From an uncultured Apibacter sp. (GTDB lineage Bacteria; Bacteroidota; Bacteroidia; Flavobacteriales; Weeksellaceae), in assembly GCA_945280365.1 (NCBI GenBank), contig CALYQD010000006.1, forward strand, positions 1 through 64,000: a stretch of 64,000 nucleotides of DNA, written 5' to 3'. The notes below the pieces were generated by a model. The model did no database searches and was not told where the DNA came from. It saw only the letters and a list, made by a program, of their open reading frames with translations. Made by a program: the position numbers and the translations under genes. This document shows positions 46,785 through 57,728 of this stretch, one piece after another (position 1 is the first letter of the stretch; every line of letters begins with the position of its first letter).

Positions 46785-48227
46785 TTATATAAATCCTAAT
46801 GCTTTTCTTACTCCATTCCCATACTCCGGATCTGCTTGATCAAACAATTTTAATTGCCTTTCTATAATTTCTCTTGACACCCCCTGCATGGCATCCTTAA
46901 TATTATTAAATAGTCTTTGCTTTTCTTGTTCTGTAAATAATCTGAAAAGATCTCCGGGCTGCTTAAAATCACCGTATGTATCATTTTCTTCATATCTCTC
47001 AGCATCTCCATGGATTTTATAAGGTGGCTCTTGAAACGAACGATCTTCTACTGGACCATTTTTAGAATTGGGTTCATAATAAGCGTCAGGATTTTCATTT
47101 AAATTTTCAAAAAATCGCATTTGTCCATCTTTATAATACGGATTGTTTTCTACTAAAGCATGATTAGCAGGTAATAATTCATAATGAGTACCTAATCGAT
47201 AACGATGTGCATCTGCATAAGAGAATATTCTTGCTTGTAGTACCTTATCCGGAGAAAAGGATATACCAGGGACTATATTTGAAGGTGAAAATGCTGCATT
47301 TTCAATATATTGAAAATAATTGCTGGGATTCTCATTCAATTCCATAATTCCTATTTCAATTAATGGATAATCAGCATGAGGCCAGACCTTAGTTAAATCA
47401 AAAGGATTATAAGGTGTCTTTAAAGCATCTTCTTCAGGCATAATTTGGGCATATACTGTCCATTTTGGGAAATCACCTTTTTCTATCGCTCCATATAGTT
47501 GTTCTTGATAAAACTCTCTTGTTTTTCCGGTTATTTCTTCAGCTTCTTTATTAGTTAAATTTTTTATTTCTTGCTGAGTTTTAAAATGAAGTTTAAACCA
47601 AAATCTTTCCCCTTTATCATTCCAGAACGAAAAAGTATGTGAACTAAATCCATGCATATGCATAGGACTTTTAGGGATACCTCTATCTGACATTAATATA
47701 GTAACTTGGTGTAAACTCTCGGGTGTTAATGACCAAAAGTCCCACATGGCTTCACTTGATCTTAAATTAGTTTTGGGGTGCCTTTTCTGAGTATGTATAA
47801 AATCAGGAAATTTGTACCCGTCTCTTATGAAGAATACGGGAGTATTATTTCCAACCATATCCCAATTTCCCTCTTCAGTATAAAATTTCAAGGCAAAACC
47901 TCTAACATCTCTATCAAGGTCTGAAGCACCAGACTCACCAGCAACAACTGAGAATCGAGCCAACATTCTGGTTTTTTTTCCTATTTCAGAAAAAATCTTT
48001 GCTCTTGTGTAGCGTGTAATATCATGAGTCACTGTAAAGGTCCCGAAAGCCCCCCAACCTTTAGCGTGAACTACTCTCTCAGGTATACGTTCTCTGTTTT
48101 GATTAGCTAATTTTTCAATTAACTGGTAATCTTGCATCAGAACCGGACCTCTTAATCCTGCCGTCAATGATTTTTGGTTATTAGCTATCGGATTACCGGC
48201 AGTAGTAGTCAACTTCTCGTTGCTCAT
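46785..48227 (-). CDS. katA: Catalase (monofunctional, small subunit)
   Basis: A 480-residue haem catalase, which turns hydrogen peroxide into water and oxygen. The catalytic histidine is in [14 protein letters not shown] near residue 57, the asparagine in [14 protein letters not shown], and the proximal tyrosine region is [14 protein letters not shown] (Tyr near 340). The clade 3 size (under 500 residues) suggests NADPH binding. No signal peptide, so cytosolic. Peroxide control by OxyR is expected, but no site was identified. Confidence 0.96.
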   Translation of the reverse strand: MSNEKLTTTAGNPIANNQKSLTAGLRGPVLMQDYQLIEKLANQNRERIPERVVHAKGWGAFGTFTVTHDITRYTRAKIFSEIGKKTRMLARFSVVAGESGASDLDRDVRGFALKFYTEEGNWDMVGNNTPVFFIRDGYKFPDFIHTQKRHPKTNLRSSEAMWDFWSLTPESLHQVTILMSDRGIPKSPMHMHGFSSHTFSFWNDKGERFWFKLHFKTQQEIKNLTNKEAEEITGKTREFYQEQLYGAIEKGDFPKWTVYAQIMPEEDALKTPYNPFDLTKVWPHADYPLIEIGIMELNENPSNYFQYIENAAFSPSNIVPGISFSPDKVLQARIFSYADAHRYRLGTHYELLPANHALVENNPYYKDGQMRFFENLNENPDAYYEPNSKNGPVEDRSFQEPPYKIHGDAERYEENDTYGDFKQPGDLFRLFTEQEKQRLFNNIKDAMQGVSREIIERQLKLFDQADPEYGNGVRKALGFI

Positions 48228-48756
48228 TCTAATTGTTCTAAATTATTTAATAAAGTTTTTTTATATGAGTGTTAATAAAACCTTTACTTAAAATCATTGA
48301 ATGATTTTAATATAGTATAAATATCTCTCATAATATAATATTTACATGCAATATAGCTATTACTATGCCAAATTGCAAATTATTATCTAATTTTATTTTT
48401 ATTTTAAAAAATTCACATTATGTATATAAAAAAATAAAGTTACTATAATTGATATATTATAATATATAACATATAAATTATATTGATTTTAAAAATAAAA
48501 TAGCAAATTACAATAATTAAAAAAAAATATTTATTTTATAATCATAAAAGTATATTTTTAAGATAAATAAATCTTTTAACGAAATGTTTGAGTTATATCT
48601 TTTATAATTGGTTAATAAATGGAAAATTATAAACAAATTTTCTTACTCAAATGTAATTTATTATTATATATTTTTGAAAAATGTATATACGCCATAAATT
48701 TATTTAATTAAATAAAAAATGAAGACTTAAGGCAGTAAATTTATTATATTAACAAC
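48228..48756. other. AT-rich intergenic region
   Basis: About 530 bases upstream of katA. The part next to the gene must hold its promoter. No TAnnTTTG element was obvious and no open frame or repeat was seen. Confidence 0.4.
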
Positions 48757-48788
48757 AAAAAAAAACGACTTTATAGGTCGTTTTTTGA
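48757..48788 (-). terminator. Intrinsic terminator of pcrA
   Basis: Arms aaaaaacgac and gtcgtttttt with a six to seven base loop, about 30 bases after the pcrA stop. Confidence 0.75.
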
Positions 48789-48819
48789 TTATATTTATTT
48801 CTAATTAGTTTGATCAATA

Positions 48820-51141
48820 TTATTCTATCACTTTTAGCTTAGCAAATTTTAATAAGAGCTTTTTATCCCCTTCATTTTCAAAATTAATAAGTGCCTTTGC
48901 ATTTTCAGGATCACCTTCAATTGATATAACTTTTCCCTTACCAAAACGATCATGCAATACATGATCACCAATTTTTAAATTAGCAATCGATCCGCCAACC
49001 GGATTTGTTAATTTTGCACTCGAAATTGGTTTTAAATTTTGTGGAGATTTTACTTGAGCATCGTTTTTTTGGTACTTAGGGTTAGGTCCTTTAGGGTAGC
49101 GAGGCACAAAATCATCTTCAAACAAATCCAAATTTAATCCAGAATTATTTCTAATGGAATTGGTAAAATTAATATTTAATACCTCCAAATGCTTTTCACT
49201 GATTTCTTCTAAAAATCTACTAGGTTCTCCATCAACTATTTTCCCCCACCTGAAACGGGTTGTAGCGTAAGTGAAATAGGCTTTTTCTTCTGCTCTTGTT
49301 AAAGCCACGTAAAATAATCTTCTTTCTTCTTCCAATTCTTGTCGAGTATTCAACGACATTTGAGAAGGAAACAAATTTTCTTCTAATCCAACAATGAAAA
49401 CAATGGGAAATTCTAATCCTTTTGCTAAATGGATAGTCATTAAAGAAACTTTATCTTCTTCTCCATCTTCCGAATCTAAATCAGAGGCTAAAGCTATATT
49501 TTCCAGAAAAAAATTCAAACTTGGATCACCTCCATCTAGCTGTCTTTGTTCATCAACAAAACCTTGTAAACTATTTAATAATTCCTGAATGTTTTCAACT
49601 CTGGATATTCCTTCAGGGGTATCGTCTTCTTTCAAAGTTTTTAATAATCCGGAAGTGACGGCTACTCGCATGGCAACTTCATATACATCTTCAGTTTTCA
49701 ATAATACTTGAAAACTCTTAATCATAGTCCAAAAATTGGCTAATTTATCGATTGTTGACTTGTTAATGCCTAATGAATTACCATAAAACTCTATCTGCTC
49801 TAAGATTTCATCTAAAGATTTTCCTTGTTGATCGGCTCCAACAATAAGTTTATTAATAGTAGTATCTCCAATTCCACGAGCAGGATAATTAATTATTCTT
49901 AACAGAGCTTCTTGATCTTTAGGATTTACTAAAATTCTTAGGTAGGCTAGAAGATCTTTAATTTCTTTTCTTTGATAAAATGAAAGTCCTCCGAATACCT
50001 TATAAGATATATTTTTTTTTCGCAATGCTTCTTCAATGGCTCTAGATTGTGCATTTGTTCGATAAAGTATAGCGAAATTTTTATTTTTTTTCTGTTGTGA
50101 CATTTTAAGTGAAAAAATCTCTGAAGCTACATAATTCGCCTCATCGGCATCGGATAGTGCTCTATAAACAGGGATTTTATCTCCTGATGGATTTTGTGTC
50201 CAAACATTTTTTTCTAATTGGTCGCGGTTTTTAGCTATTACTTCATTAGCTGCTTCAACAATTATTTGTGTAGATCGGTAATTTTGTTCAAGAGGGATAA
50301 TTTGGGCATCCGGGTAATCTTTTTTAAAATTAAGTATATTCCTGATATTAGCGCCCCGAAAAGCATAAATGGATTGCGCATCATCACCAACTACACAAAT
50401 GTTTTCGAATCTTGAAGCCAACGCTTTCACTATTAAATATTGTGAATGATTAGTGTCTTGATACTCATCTACCATAATATAACGAAAACGATCTTGATAT
50501 TTAGCCAATGATTCAGGGAAACGTGTAAGCAATTCATTGGTACGAAGCAACAGATCATCAAAATCCATGGCACCTGACTTAAAGCAACGTTCTACATATA
50601 CTTGGTAAATCTGTCCTATTTTGGGACGCATAGCAGCTGTATCGGCTTCTATTAATTCAGGATTATTAAAGTAGGCACGAACAGTTATCAGATTATTTTT
50701 ATAACTTGATATTCTTCCTAAAACTTGTTTAGGTTTATAAATATCCGTATCAAGCTGTAATTCGTTGATTATCTTTTTAATTACATTTAGACAATCTTGC
50801 TGATCATAAATTGTAAAGTTTGAAGGAAATCCTAACTTATTTGCTTCTGCACGTAAAATTCTTGCAAAAACAGAATGAAAAGTTCCCATCCATAAATTTT
50901 TAGCTTCAGTACCCCCAATTAATGACGATATCCTCTCTTTCATCTCACGAGCTGCCTTATTTGTAAAGGTTAAGGCTAGAATATTAAAAGAGTCAACACC
51001 TTTATCTATAAGATGGGCAATTCTATACGTTAAAACTCTTGTCTTTCCAGAACCTGCTCCCGCAATAATCATTAGAGGTCCTTCGGTTGTGCTAACTGCC
51101 TGTTTTTGAACTTCGTTTAAATCTGCAAATAAATCTTTCAT
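48820..51141 (-). CDS. pcrA: UvrD/PcrA-type DNA helicase
   Basis: A 773-residue SF1A 3'-5' helicase for repair and plasmid or replication-fork maintenance. Motif I is AGAGSGKTRVLTYRI, motif II MVDEYQDTNHSQY, motif III VVGDDAQSIYAFRGA, motif IV LEQNYRSTQ, motif V LMTIHLAKGLEFP and motif VI ALTRAEEKAY. A Tudor-like C-terminal domain (IGDHVLHDRFGKGKVISIEG) as in PcrA ends the protein and would bind RNA polymerase. Confidence 0.93.
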   Translation of the reverse strand: MKDLFADLNEVQKQAVSTTEGPLMIIAGAGSGKTRVLTYRIAHLIDKGVDSFNILALTFTNKAAREMKERISSLIGGTEAKNLWMGTFHSVFARILRAEANKLGFPSNFTIYDQQDCLNVIKKIINELQLDTDIYKPKQVLGRISSYKNNLITVRAYFNNPELIEADTAAMRPKIGQIYQVYVERCFKSGAMDFDDLLLRTNELLTRFPESLAKYQDRFRYIMVDEYQDTNHSQYLIVKALASRFENICVVGDDAQSIYAFRGANIRNILNFKKDYPDAQIIPLEQNYRSTQIIVEAANEVIAKNRDQLEKNVWTQNPSGDKIPVYRALSDADEANYVASEIFSLKMSQQKKNKNFAILYRTNAQSRAIEEALRKKNISYKVFGGLSFYQRKEIKDLLAYLRILVNPKDQEALLRIINYPARGIGDTTINKLIVGADQQGKSLDEILEQIEFYGNSLGINKSTIDKLANFWTMIKSFQVLLKTEDVYEVAMRVAVTSGLLKTLKEDDTPEGISRVENIQELLNSLQGFVDEQRQLDGGDPSLNFFLENIALASDLDSEDGEEDKVSLMTIHLAKGLEFPIVFIVGLEENLFPSQMSLNTRQELEEERRLFYVALTRAEEKAYFTYATTRFRWGKIVDGEPSRFLEEISEKHLEVLNINFTNSIRNNSGLNLDLFEDDFVPRYPKGPNPKYQKNDAQVKSPQNLKPISSAKLTNPVGGSIANLKIGDHVLHDRFGKGKVISIEGDPENAKALINFENEGDKKLLLKFAKLKVIE

Positions 51142-51853
51142 ACGAAAATCAAAGGTATGAATTTTTAAGAAAATTACTACAGTTTACTTAATGAAGAGGT
51201 TATTAATGGTTAAGTATTATTTCTGAATACGCTTATTTTAAATTAGACCTAACTATTAATTTATGAAAAGATTTAATTAGGTTCATATATATTTGAATTT
51301 TATTTTAAGAGGGTATTTACTTTACTATTGCAACTATTTTGATATACGACGAAAACGCTAATTCTATAATTTAAATGAAGTATCGTTTAAACCAAAATGC
51401 ACTTCGTTTTCTTTTATATCATAAATTAAAAAAAATCTTATATATCCTCTAATTGTATCATTATGTGTTATAATCGATTAGCTCTATTTTTTATTCTAAG
51501 GAAAATAACAAGATAATTTAGAATTCTAAATTATATATCAATTTAAAAAGGGATTTTATTAAAAAGTAAATAAGCTATTTCTCGTAAACTATTTATGAGA
51601 ATTAATTACTTAGGATGTATTACTAAAATCAAACTTTATTCCTTTTTGCTCATGTTTTGGAAATAAACCGAATTCCTTTTCTAACTTTCATTTTTTCAGT
51701 AGTGAAATATTAATCTAATCTTTTATGTAATAGCTGTCTTTTATAAACTTAATGTCAAATCAATATTTTTTAGATATTGCATTTTCGTTATAAAGTATTA
51801 TTCTTTTTTAGATTCTAAATATTATAAACAATTAGTGAGATGATATGTATGTT
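51142..51853. other. AT-rich intergenic region
   Basis: About 710 bases without a convincing gene. A -7 element of pcrA lies on the reverse strand at 51150-51157 (TACCTTTG). A reverse-strand run of ~36 codons ending near 51380 (KENEVHFGLNDTSFKL) looks protein-like but is too short to name. No RNA gene or repeat was recognised. Confidence 0.45.
51150..51157 (-). promoter_or_regulatory. -7 promoter element of pcrA
   Basis: Reverse strand TACCTTTG fits TAnnTTTG and lies only eight bases before the ATG, so the transcript would be nearly leaderless. Confidence 0.45.
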
Positions 51854-52438
51854 TTAATTTGTAATTATAATGCCTAACATTTTATAAAAATCTCTAAGAA
51901 TTTTAGCATTTCCCGGCCATGCAGGTGAAGTAACTAGATTACCATCAAGTACAGTATCTGTAGCATCCACTTTTTTATAAATGGCTCCAGCCAATTTTAC
52001 TTCGGGCGCCACTGCTTCATAGCATGTAACTGTTCTTCCTTTTATTACGCCAGCTGCCGTTAAAACCTGTATTCCATGACAGATTGCTGCAACGGGTTTT
52101 TGCTGTGTAAAGAAATATTGTGTAATATCAAGCACTTTATCATTTAAACGGATATATTCGGGAGCTCTTCCGCCTGTTATAAACAGCCCGTTGTATTCAT
52201 CAGGATTAATCTCTGAAAAAGTTTTATTGATTATAAAATTATGACCTCTTAACTCTTGATAAGTTTGAAATCCAACAAAATCGTGAATCGCAGTTACTAT
52301 GCTATCACCGGCTTTTTTATCCGGACATACTACATCTACTTCTACTCCTAAAGATAATAGTGACTGATATGGAACCATTATTTCGTAATCTTCAACAAAA
52401 TCTCCGGCTAACATTAAAATTTTCATATTCTTTTTCAT
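51854..52438 (-). CDS. DJ-1/PfpI-family protein
   Basis: A 194-residue flavodoxin-like protein of the DJ-1/ThiJ/PfpI superfamily. The nucleophile elbow is PVAAICHGIQVL with Cys120, and the conserved glutamate lies in VEDYEIMVPYQ. LFITGGRAPEYIRLND is typical of the PfpI/YhbO branch, which handles damaged proteins or glyoxal adducts; the true substrate is uncertain. The reverse-strand gene is followed 124 bases further on by the convergent-looking tail of its own transcript, and no operon partner is evident. Confidence 0.85.
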   Translation of the reverse strand: MKKNMKILMLAGDFVEDYEIMVPYQSLLSLGVEVDVVCPDKKAGDSIVTAIHDFVGFQTYQELRGHNFIINKTFSEINPDEYNGLFITGGRAPEYIRLNDKVLDITQYFFTQQKPVAAICHGIQVLTAAGVIKGRTVTCYEAVAPEVKLAGAIYKKVDATDTVLDGNLVTSPAWPGNAKILRDFYKMLGIIITN

Positions 52439-52521
52439 TTCATATAATCATTTATCTTACTAAAATAAGAATTTATTAAATTATTTATCTCTTAATCAAC
52501 ATATAATAACATAATATAAAA

Positions 52522-52546
52522 AATTCCCTGAAAAATTCAGGGAATT
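52522..52546 (-). terminator. Intrinsic terminator of pckA
   Basis: Arms aattccctgaa and ttcagggaatt with a three-base loop, then a T-rich stretch on the reverse strand. It is about 30 bases after the pckA stop. Confidence 0.75.
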
Positions 52547-52577
52547 CAAAGTTTATTATAATTAAGTGTTTTTAAAA

Positions 52578-54170
52578 TTACAATTTAGGTCCAGCTGCAA
52601 CTAATTTTTTTCCTTCTTCAGTATCAGTATATTGCTCAAAGTTTGCAATGTACTTAGCTGCTAAATCTTTTGCTTTTGTTTCCCATTCAGATACATTTGA
52701 ATAAGTTGTTCTAGGATCTAATATATCTGATACATTAGGTAATTTTGTTGGGAAAGTTAAGTTAAGATATGGAATTTTATTGGTTTGCGCTTTTTCAATA
52801 GAACCATCTATAATAGCATCTACAATTGCACGAGTATCTTTTAATGATATACGTTTACCTGTTCCATTCCATCCTGTATTTACTAAATATGCTTTCGCTC
52901 CATGCTGTTTCATTTTAGATACCAGAGTTTTTGAATATTGAGTTGGATGTAATGATAGGAATGCTTCTCCAAATGCTGGTGAAAATGATGGTAGAGGTTC
53001 TGTAATTCCTCTTTCTGTTCCTGCTAATTTAGAGGTGTATCCACATAAGAAATGATATTGTGCTTGTTCTTCATCTAAAATTGATACTGGAGGTAGTACT
53101 CCAAAGGCATCTGCTGATAAATAAATGATTTTTTTAGCATGCCCTGCTTTTGATGGAAGAACAATTTTATTAATGTAGTAAATAGGGTAAGAAACACGTG
53201 TATTTTCAGTGATGGATTTATCTTTAAAATCAACTTCTCCATTAGATTTTACAACTACGTTTTCTAGTAAGGCATCTCTTCTAATTGCTCTCCATATATC
53301 CGGCTCTTTCTCTTCAGAAAGATCAATAACTTTTGCATAGCAACCGCCTTCATAATTAAATACACCGTTGTCATCCCATCCGTGCTCATCATCTCCGATC
53401 AGATAACGTTTAGGGTCTGCTGATAAAGTTGTTTTTCCTGTTCCCGATAGACCAAAGTATATAGCTACATCTCCTGCTTCACCTACATTAGCTGAACAGT
53501 GCATAGAAGCCATACCTTTTAATGGTAAATAATAATTCATCATAGAGAACATTCCTTTTTTCATTTCTCCACCGTACCAAGTTCCTCCTATAATCTGAAC
53601 TTTTTGTGTTAAGTTAAACATAACAAAGTTTTCAGAATTAAGTCCTTGTTCTTTCCAGTTCGGATTGGTTACTTTAGAACCATTCATAATAAAGAAATCA
53701 GGTTCTCCATAATTTTCAAGTTCGTATTGGGATGGACGTATAAACATATTGGTAACAAAATGTGCCTGCCATGCCACTTCCATAACAAAACGAACTTTCA
53801 TTCTTGTATCTTTATTAGTTCCACAAAATGTGTCAACCACATATAGTTTTTTGTTGGAAAGTTGTTTTGCAACTAAACCTTTTAGATTATCAAAAATTTG
53901 TGGCGTTGTTGGAACATTAATTTTTCCATCCCACCATATAGTATTTTCGGTTACTGAATCTTTAACAATATATCTATCTTTAGGCGAACGTCCGGTAAAA
54001 ACTCCTGTTTTAACTGCTACGGCTCCCGATGTAGTCAATTCTCCTTTTTCATATCCCTCATTTTTAGGGTCCATTTCAGCTTGATAAAGTTGTTCATAGG
54101 TAGGATTGTGAACAATTTCTGTAATACCTGAGATTCCATGTTTCTCTAGTGATTTTATTAAGTCTTCCAT
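52578..54170 (-). CDS. pckA: Phosphoenolpyruvate carboxykinase (ATP)
   Basis: A 530-residue enzyme that converts oxaloacetate and ATP to phosphoenolpyruvate, or the reverse for CO2 fixation in fermenters. P-loop [14 protein letters not shown] near 240, metal site [10 protein letters not shown], substrate region [12 protein letters not shown] near 56, and [10 protein letters not shown] near 430 are all intact. The length is that of the ATP-dependent class. It is monocistronic. Confidence 0.96.
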   Translation of the reverse strand: MEDLIKSLEKHGISGITEIVHNPTYEQLYQAEMDPKNEGYEKGELTTSGAVAVKTGVFTGRSPKDRYIVKDSVTENTIWWDGKINVPTTPQIFDNLKGLVAKQLSNKKLYVVDTFCGTNKDTRMKVRFVMEVAWQAHFVTNMFIRPSQYELENYGEPDFFIMNGSKVTNPNWKEQGLNSENFVMFNLTQKVQIIGGTWYGGEMKKGMFSMMNYYLPLKGMASMHCSANVGEAGDVAIYFGLSGTGKTTLSADPKRYLIGDDEHGWDDNGVFNYEGGCYAKVIDLSEEKEPDIWRAIRRDALLENVVVKSNGEVDFKDKSITENTRVSYPIYYINKIVLPSKAGHAKKIIYLSADAFGVLPPVSILDEEQAQYHFLCGYTSKLAGTERGITEPLPSFSPAFGEAFLSLHPTQYSKTLVSKMKQHGAKAYLVNTGWNGTGKRISLKDTRAIVDAIIDGSIEKAQTNKIPYLNLTFPTKLPNVSDILDPRTTYSNVSEWETKAKDLAAKYIANFEQYTDTEEGKKLVAAGPKL

Positions 54171-54206
54171 AATTTAAAATAAATTAATTTTCTTTTTTTG
54201 TATATA

Positions 54207-54214
54207 CAAATCTA
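54207..54214 (-). promoter_or_regulatory. -7 promoter element of pckA
   Basis: Reverse strand TAGATTTG fits TAnnTTTG, 36 bases before the pckA ATG. Confidence 0.45.
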
Positions 54215-54378
54215 ATAATATAAATCAACATAATTTTTTCTATTATATATGATATAACTCACAAGTTGAAAATATATTTATATTCATTAAATAAAATATT
54301 TTTTCAACAAATAAACATATAAAGCAATATTTACTTGCTTTTACTAAAAAAAATATTCTAAATAATATTATTTTTATT

Positions 54379-55569
54379 TTATTTTCCTAAACTAACAAAA
54401 GCTAATCTTTTTAAAGTTAAAGCAGCTAGAATAAAATAAACGAAGCAAGTTAGCCACATTTGCATCCAAAGTTCTTTAATTTCAATAAGGCTAGCTCCGA
54501 ATTGTGTTATTTCTAAAAAACCTTTTACTGCCAGAGTAGACGGGAATAAATAAGAAACACCTTTTATCCAATCAGGAAAAGCCAATGTTGGCCAAGATAC
54601 TCCGCATAAAAATAAGGAGGGTATAGAAAAAATAGTAACTACCATGATAGCATCTTCTCTCTGCTTAAAAAAATTCATTAAGAAAATTCCTAAAAATGTT
54701 ACTGAAAATATAAATGGTATTAAAAAAATGAATATCTCAAAAGGATTTCCTCGTTGCGGAAAATTAAAAAGTCCCATAACTAAACCTACTTGTATTACCA
54801 TAAGAATCATAGATATTAACATATATGCTCCTGATCTTCCTAATAATACAGGAATAGCTCCCAACGGTCTTTTAATAAAAGGATATAATTTAATAAATGA
54901 TTTTCTTTCTCTTTGTGTCCCTCCTAATACACCCATTGCCGAAATTTGCAATGTCTGAATTGCTATTAAAAATACAACCGGCATTACGAATGTTGCATAT
55001 CCTGATCCAATATTGAATAATGGTACAGATATGGTTTCTATGGGTCTTCGGGAAGCAACTGCTTGTCTTTGAGATGCCCCACTGGCCATAAGTTTATTAA
55101 CTTCTATTTGAGCACTAAAGTTTCCAACGGAAGCCGTTACTGAAGTTAAAAACTGTTTATAATAAAGCATATAAGAAGCATCACAATATACAGCAATAGA
55201 AGGAACTTCTCCTCTTTGTAAATCTCTGGAAAAATCCTTAGGAAATAAAATAATTCCTTTTACTTTTCCCAAATTAAAAAGATTTTCCGCTTCTAGTAAG
55301 CTTGTAGCTGAATGATTTATTTTTACCTGTTGAGAGGAATTCAACATACGTGTTAACGTATGAGTCATTTGTGACTGATCTTGATCAACCACAGCAATTG
55401 GTATTTTTGTAACTACTTCATGGGAGTATATGTAGGAATATAAGAATCCAACAATAATAGGGCTTATAAGATAGGATGATTTTACAGCGGAATCGGATAA
55501 TATAAGACGAATCTCTCTTAGAAATGTTTTACCAATTACTGATATATATTCTAACAAAACTTTAAGCAT
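54379..55569 (-). CDS. ABC-2 type permease, second subunit
   Basis: A 396-residue ABC-2 membrane protein. After the first helix comes a large periplasmic domain (PIAVVDQDQSQMTHTLTRML, KVKGIILFPKDFSRDLQRGE) and then five helices, with FVMPVVFLIAIQTLQIS and FSIPSLFLCGVSWP. It resembles YbhS/YhhJ permeases that work with a membrane-fusion protein. It overlaps the previous permease gene by eight bases. It is the last gene of a four-gene operon read leftward. Confidence 0.87.
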   Translation of the reverse strand: MLKVLLEYISVIGKTFLREIRLILSDSAVKSSYLISPIIVGFLYSYIYSHEVVTKIPIAVVDQDQSQMTHTLTRMLNSSQQVKINHSATSLLEAENLFNLGKVKGIILFPKDFSRDLQRGEVPSIAVYCDASYMLYYKQFLTSVTASVGNFSAQIEVNKLMASGASQRQAVASRRPIETISVPLFNIGSGYATFVMPVVFLIAIQTLQISAMGVLGGTQRERKSFIKLYPFIKRPLGAIPVLLGRSGAYMLISMILMVIQVGLVMGLFNFPQRGNPFEIFIFLIPFIFSVTFLGIFLMNFFKQREDAIMVVTIFSIPSLFLCGVSWPTLAFPDWIKGVSYLFPSTLAVKGFLEITQFGASLIEIKELWMQMWLTCFVYFILAALTLKRLAFVSLGK

Positions 55570-56728
55570 AATATCCTCCTTTTTTTAATAATCGATTGTA
55601 ACGAGGCATTGAAATAAATCCTAATGCGCAGAATACCATAAAAGCTATTATATATCCGAAGTTTAAGCTTCCAATTTCTATACCTCTTATTGCATAATCA
55701 ATTATAAAACGTAAATAGGAAGTAAATGGAAAGGTATAACTTATGTATTGTATCACATCTGGTAATCCTTCTTTAGGAAAAGTATATCCTGTAAATGAAA
55801 ACGCTATAGCTGAATAAGAGCCACCTAACGTAAGTGCAGTACGTAAATCTTTATTAAAGCTAACGTAAAATAAACCTAATAGCTGGCAAACTAATACAAA
55901 AACTATAAAATAAATATTTACTATAAAAAAATTACCTCTTAAAGTAATTCCTATCTTATAATATAATAAACTATTCATAAAGAAGCCAACGATAGAAAAT
56001 AGAATGGTATATGGTAATGATTTAGCCCAAAATGAAATCCATACATTTCCTCTACTTGCAACGAATAATTCTCTTCCTTTCCTTTCTTTCAATACAGACC
56101 CTAATACATAAATTGATACTACTATCATAATAACCTGCAAAGCCATAGGCATTAGTGAAACAGTAAGATAATAAGAATAATTTGTATAAGGGTTAAATAA
56201 TATATGCTGTTTAGTACTTATAGGTGATGTCGCTGCTATAGCTTGTTTTTGAGTTAAACCCTGTTGGGTTAATCCGTTTATATGTGCTTGAGCAGCAAGC
56301 GTTCCTACTGTAGATTGAAAGGCTTTGTTAATGAGTCCTCCAGCTAATAAATAATTATTATTGTAGAAACATACTAACTGAGAACTTATGTTTCTATACA
56401 TATTTTTTTCAAAATTTACTGGAATGACAAGTAACGCAAAAGCTTGATCCGTCCTAATTAGTTTTTCTCCATCTTGCTGATTTTCAACTTCAGTTATAAT
56501 GTTTAATGAAGAAGTTGCATTTAACATTCTTCCTAATTTCCTAGAAGTGTTAGATTTATCTTGATCCAGTAAAACAACAGGAAATTTTCTTGGAACTCCT
56601 TGTTGTAATAAACTTGCATAATATAGAAATATTCCACAAGGTAGAATAACCGCCAAAAACAGTAATCTTGGACTAGTCAGTAGCCGTTGAAATTCTTTTA
56701 AAAATATAGGAAAAAAACCTTTTCGCAT
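55562..56728 (-). CDS. ABC-2 type permease, first subunit
   Basis: A 388-residue paralogue of the next gene with the same layout: helix one, a periplasmic domain (PVVLLDQDKSNTSRKLGRML, AFALLVIPVNFEKNMYR) and five C-terminal helices. It overlaps both neighbours by a base or more, so translation is coupled. Together the two permeases should form one heterodimeric pore. No ATP-binding domain is fused to either. Confidence 0.87.
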   Translation of the reverse strand: MRKGFFPIFLKEFQRLLTSPRLLFLAVILPCGIFLYYASLLQQGVPRKFPVVLLDQDKSNTSRKLGRMLNATSSLNIITEVENQQDGEKLIRTDQAFALLVIPVNFEKNMYRNISSQLVCFYNNNYLLAGGLINKAFQSTVGTLAAQAHINGLTQQGLTQKQAIAATSPISTKQHILFNPYTNYSYYLTVSLMPMALQVIMIVVSIYVLGSVLKERKGRELFVASRGNVWISFWAKSLPYTILFSIVGFFMNSLLYYKIGITLRGNFFIVNIYFIVFVLVCQLLGLFYVSFNKDLRTALTLGGSYSAIAFSFTGYTFPKEGLPDVIQYISYTFPFTSYLRFIIDYAIRGIEIGSLNFGYIIAFMVFCALGFISMPRYNRLLKKGGYYA

Positions 56729-57720
56729 TAGTTTTTCTTCAAAGATTTTTCATCTACTAAAGCACTCATACCAGGTCTCAATCCTTCAACTTTTTCTGTA
56801 GGATAGGCTTTAATTTCAAAGGTTTTCATATCAAAATCGCCTTGAGTCTTGGTAGCATTCCATGTGGCAAAATCACCTTGAGCAGCAATATAACGAACTT
56901 GTAATTTGATCTTTTTATTATTTAAAGCAGGAATTTGAGCTTCGAAAGTGGTTCCTTTACTAAAGCTTCCCATTAAATTTTCTTTAATATTAAAGACAAC
57001 CCAGACATCATTTAAATCTACAAGGTTAACAATAGGATATCCAGCACTAACCACCTCCCCTCTATTAGGAATTATTTTTAAAACTTCTGCGGTTGCGGGA
57101 GACAAAACTTTTGCTTCTTTTTTATAGGCCAGCACTTCTTCAATTGCTCCTTGCGCCTGATTTACTTGTGCCGATGCCGCTTCTTTATCTTCACTTCTAG
57201 ATCCGTTTAAGGCCATTTCATAATTTGCATAAGCTGCTTTTTCTTGCTCTCTAGATGCTTTACTTTGTGTATAGGCTTCATCCCTTTTTTGTGCAGAAAT
57301 AACTTTATCATTGTATAAATTCTGCATTCTTTGGTAAGTTTTTTCTGCTAATTCAGCAGAAGCTTTTGCCTGTTGCCATTGGTTTAAGGCTCCTTGGATC
57401 TGCTCATATCTGGTTCCTGTCTTCGCTTTCTTATCTTGAGCTTCTGCAGCAGCTTTTGCTGATTCAGCTTGTACTAATTTCGCATCTAACTCAGGTGTGC
57501 TTAAAACAGCTAATAAATCTCCTTCTTTCACCATATCTCCTTCTTTTATTAAAACTTGTTCCAATCTTCCAGCTATTTTAGGAGACACATTAATTTGAGT
57601 AGCATCTACTTGTCCTTGAATAGTTTCCTTTGCTGGTTTATTCATAAACCATATGGATAGTCCTATTATTGCTACTATTATAATAATACTTATGATTGAA
57701 CTTATAAGTTTACTTTTCAT
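56728..57720 (-). CDS. HlyD/EmrA-type membrane-fusion protein
   Basis: A 330-residue periplasmic adaptor. It has one N-terminal membrane anchor (ISIIIIVAIIGLSIWFM), a lipoyl-like domain (VSPKIAGRLEQVLIKEGDMV), a coiled-coil hairpin of about 100 residues rich in alanine and glutamine, and the beta-barrel (VWVVFNIKENLMG). It bridges the inner-membrane permeases and TolC-like protein coded beside it. Its stop overlaps the start of the next permease by one base. Confidence 0.9.
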   Translation of the reverse strand: MKSKLISSIISIIIIVAIIGLSIWFMNKPAKETIQGQVDATQINVSPKIAGRLEQVLIKEGDMVKEGDLLAVLSTPELDAKLVQAESAKAAAEAQDKKAKTGTRYEQIQGALNQWQQAKASAELAEKTYQRMQNLYNDKVISAQKRDEAYTQSKASREQEKAAYANYEMALNGSRSEDKEAASAQVNQAQGAIEEVLAYKKEAKVLSPATAEVLKIIPNRGEVVSAGYPIVNLVDLNDVWVVFNIKENLMGSFSKGTTFEAQIPALNNKKIKLQVRYIAAQGDFATWNATKTQGDFDMKTFEIKAYPTEKVEGLRPGMSALVDEKSLKKN

Positions 57721-57728
57721 ATAAATGA

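Noticed and set aside
51380-51490. Reverse-strand protein-like run of about 36 codons
   Set aside because: Too short in AT-rich DNA to be significant, no start with upstream signals and no family recognised; left inside the intergenic entry.
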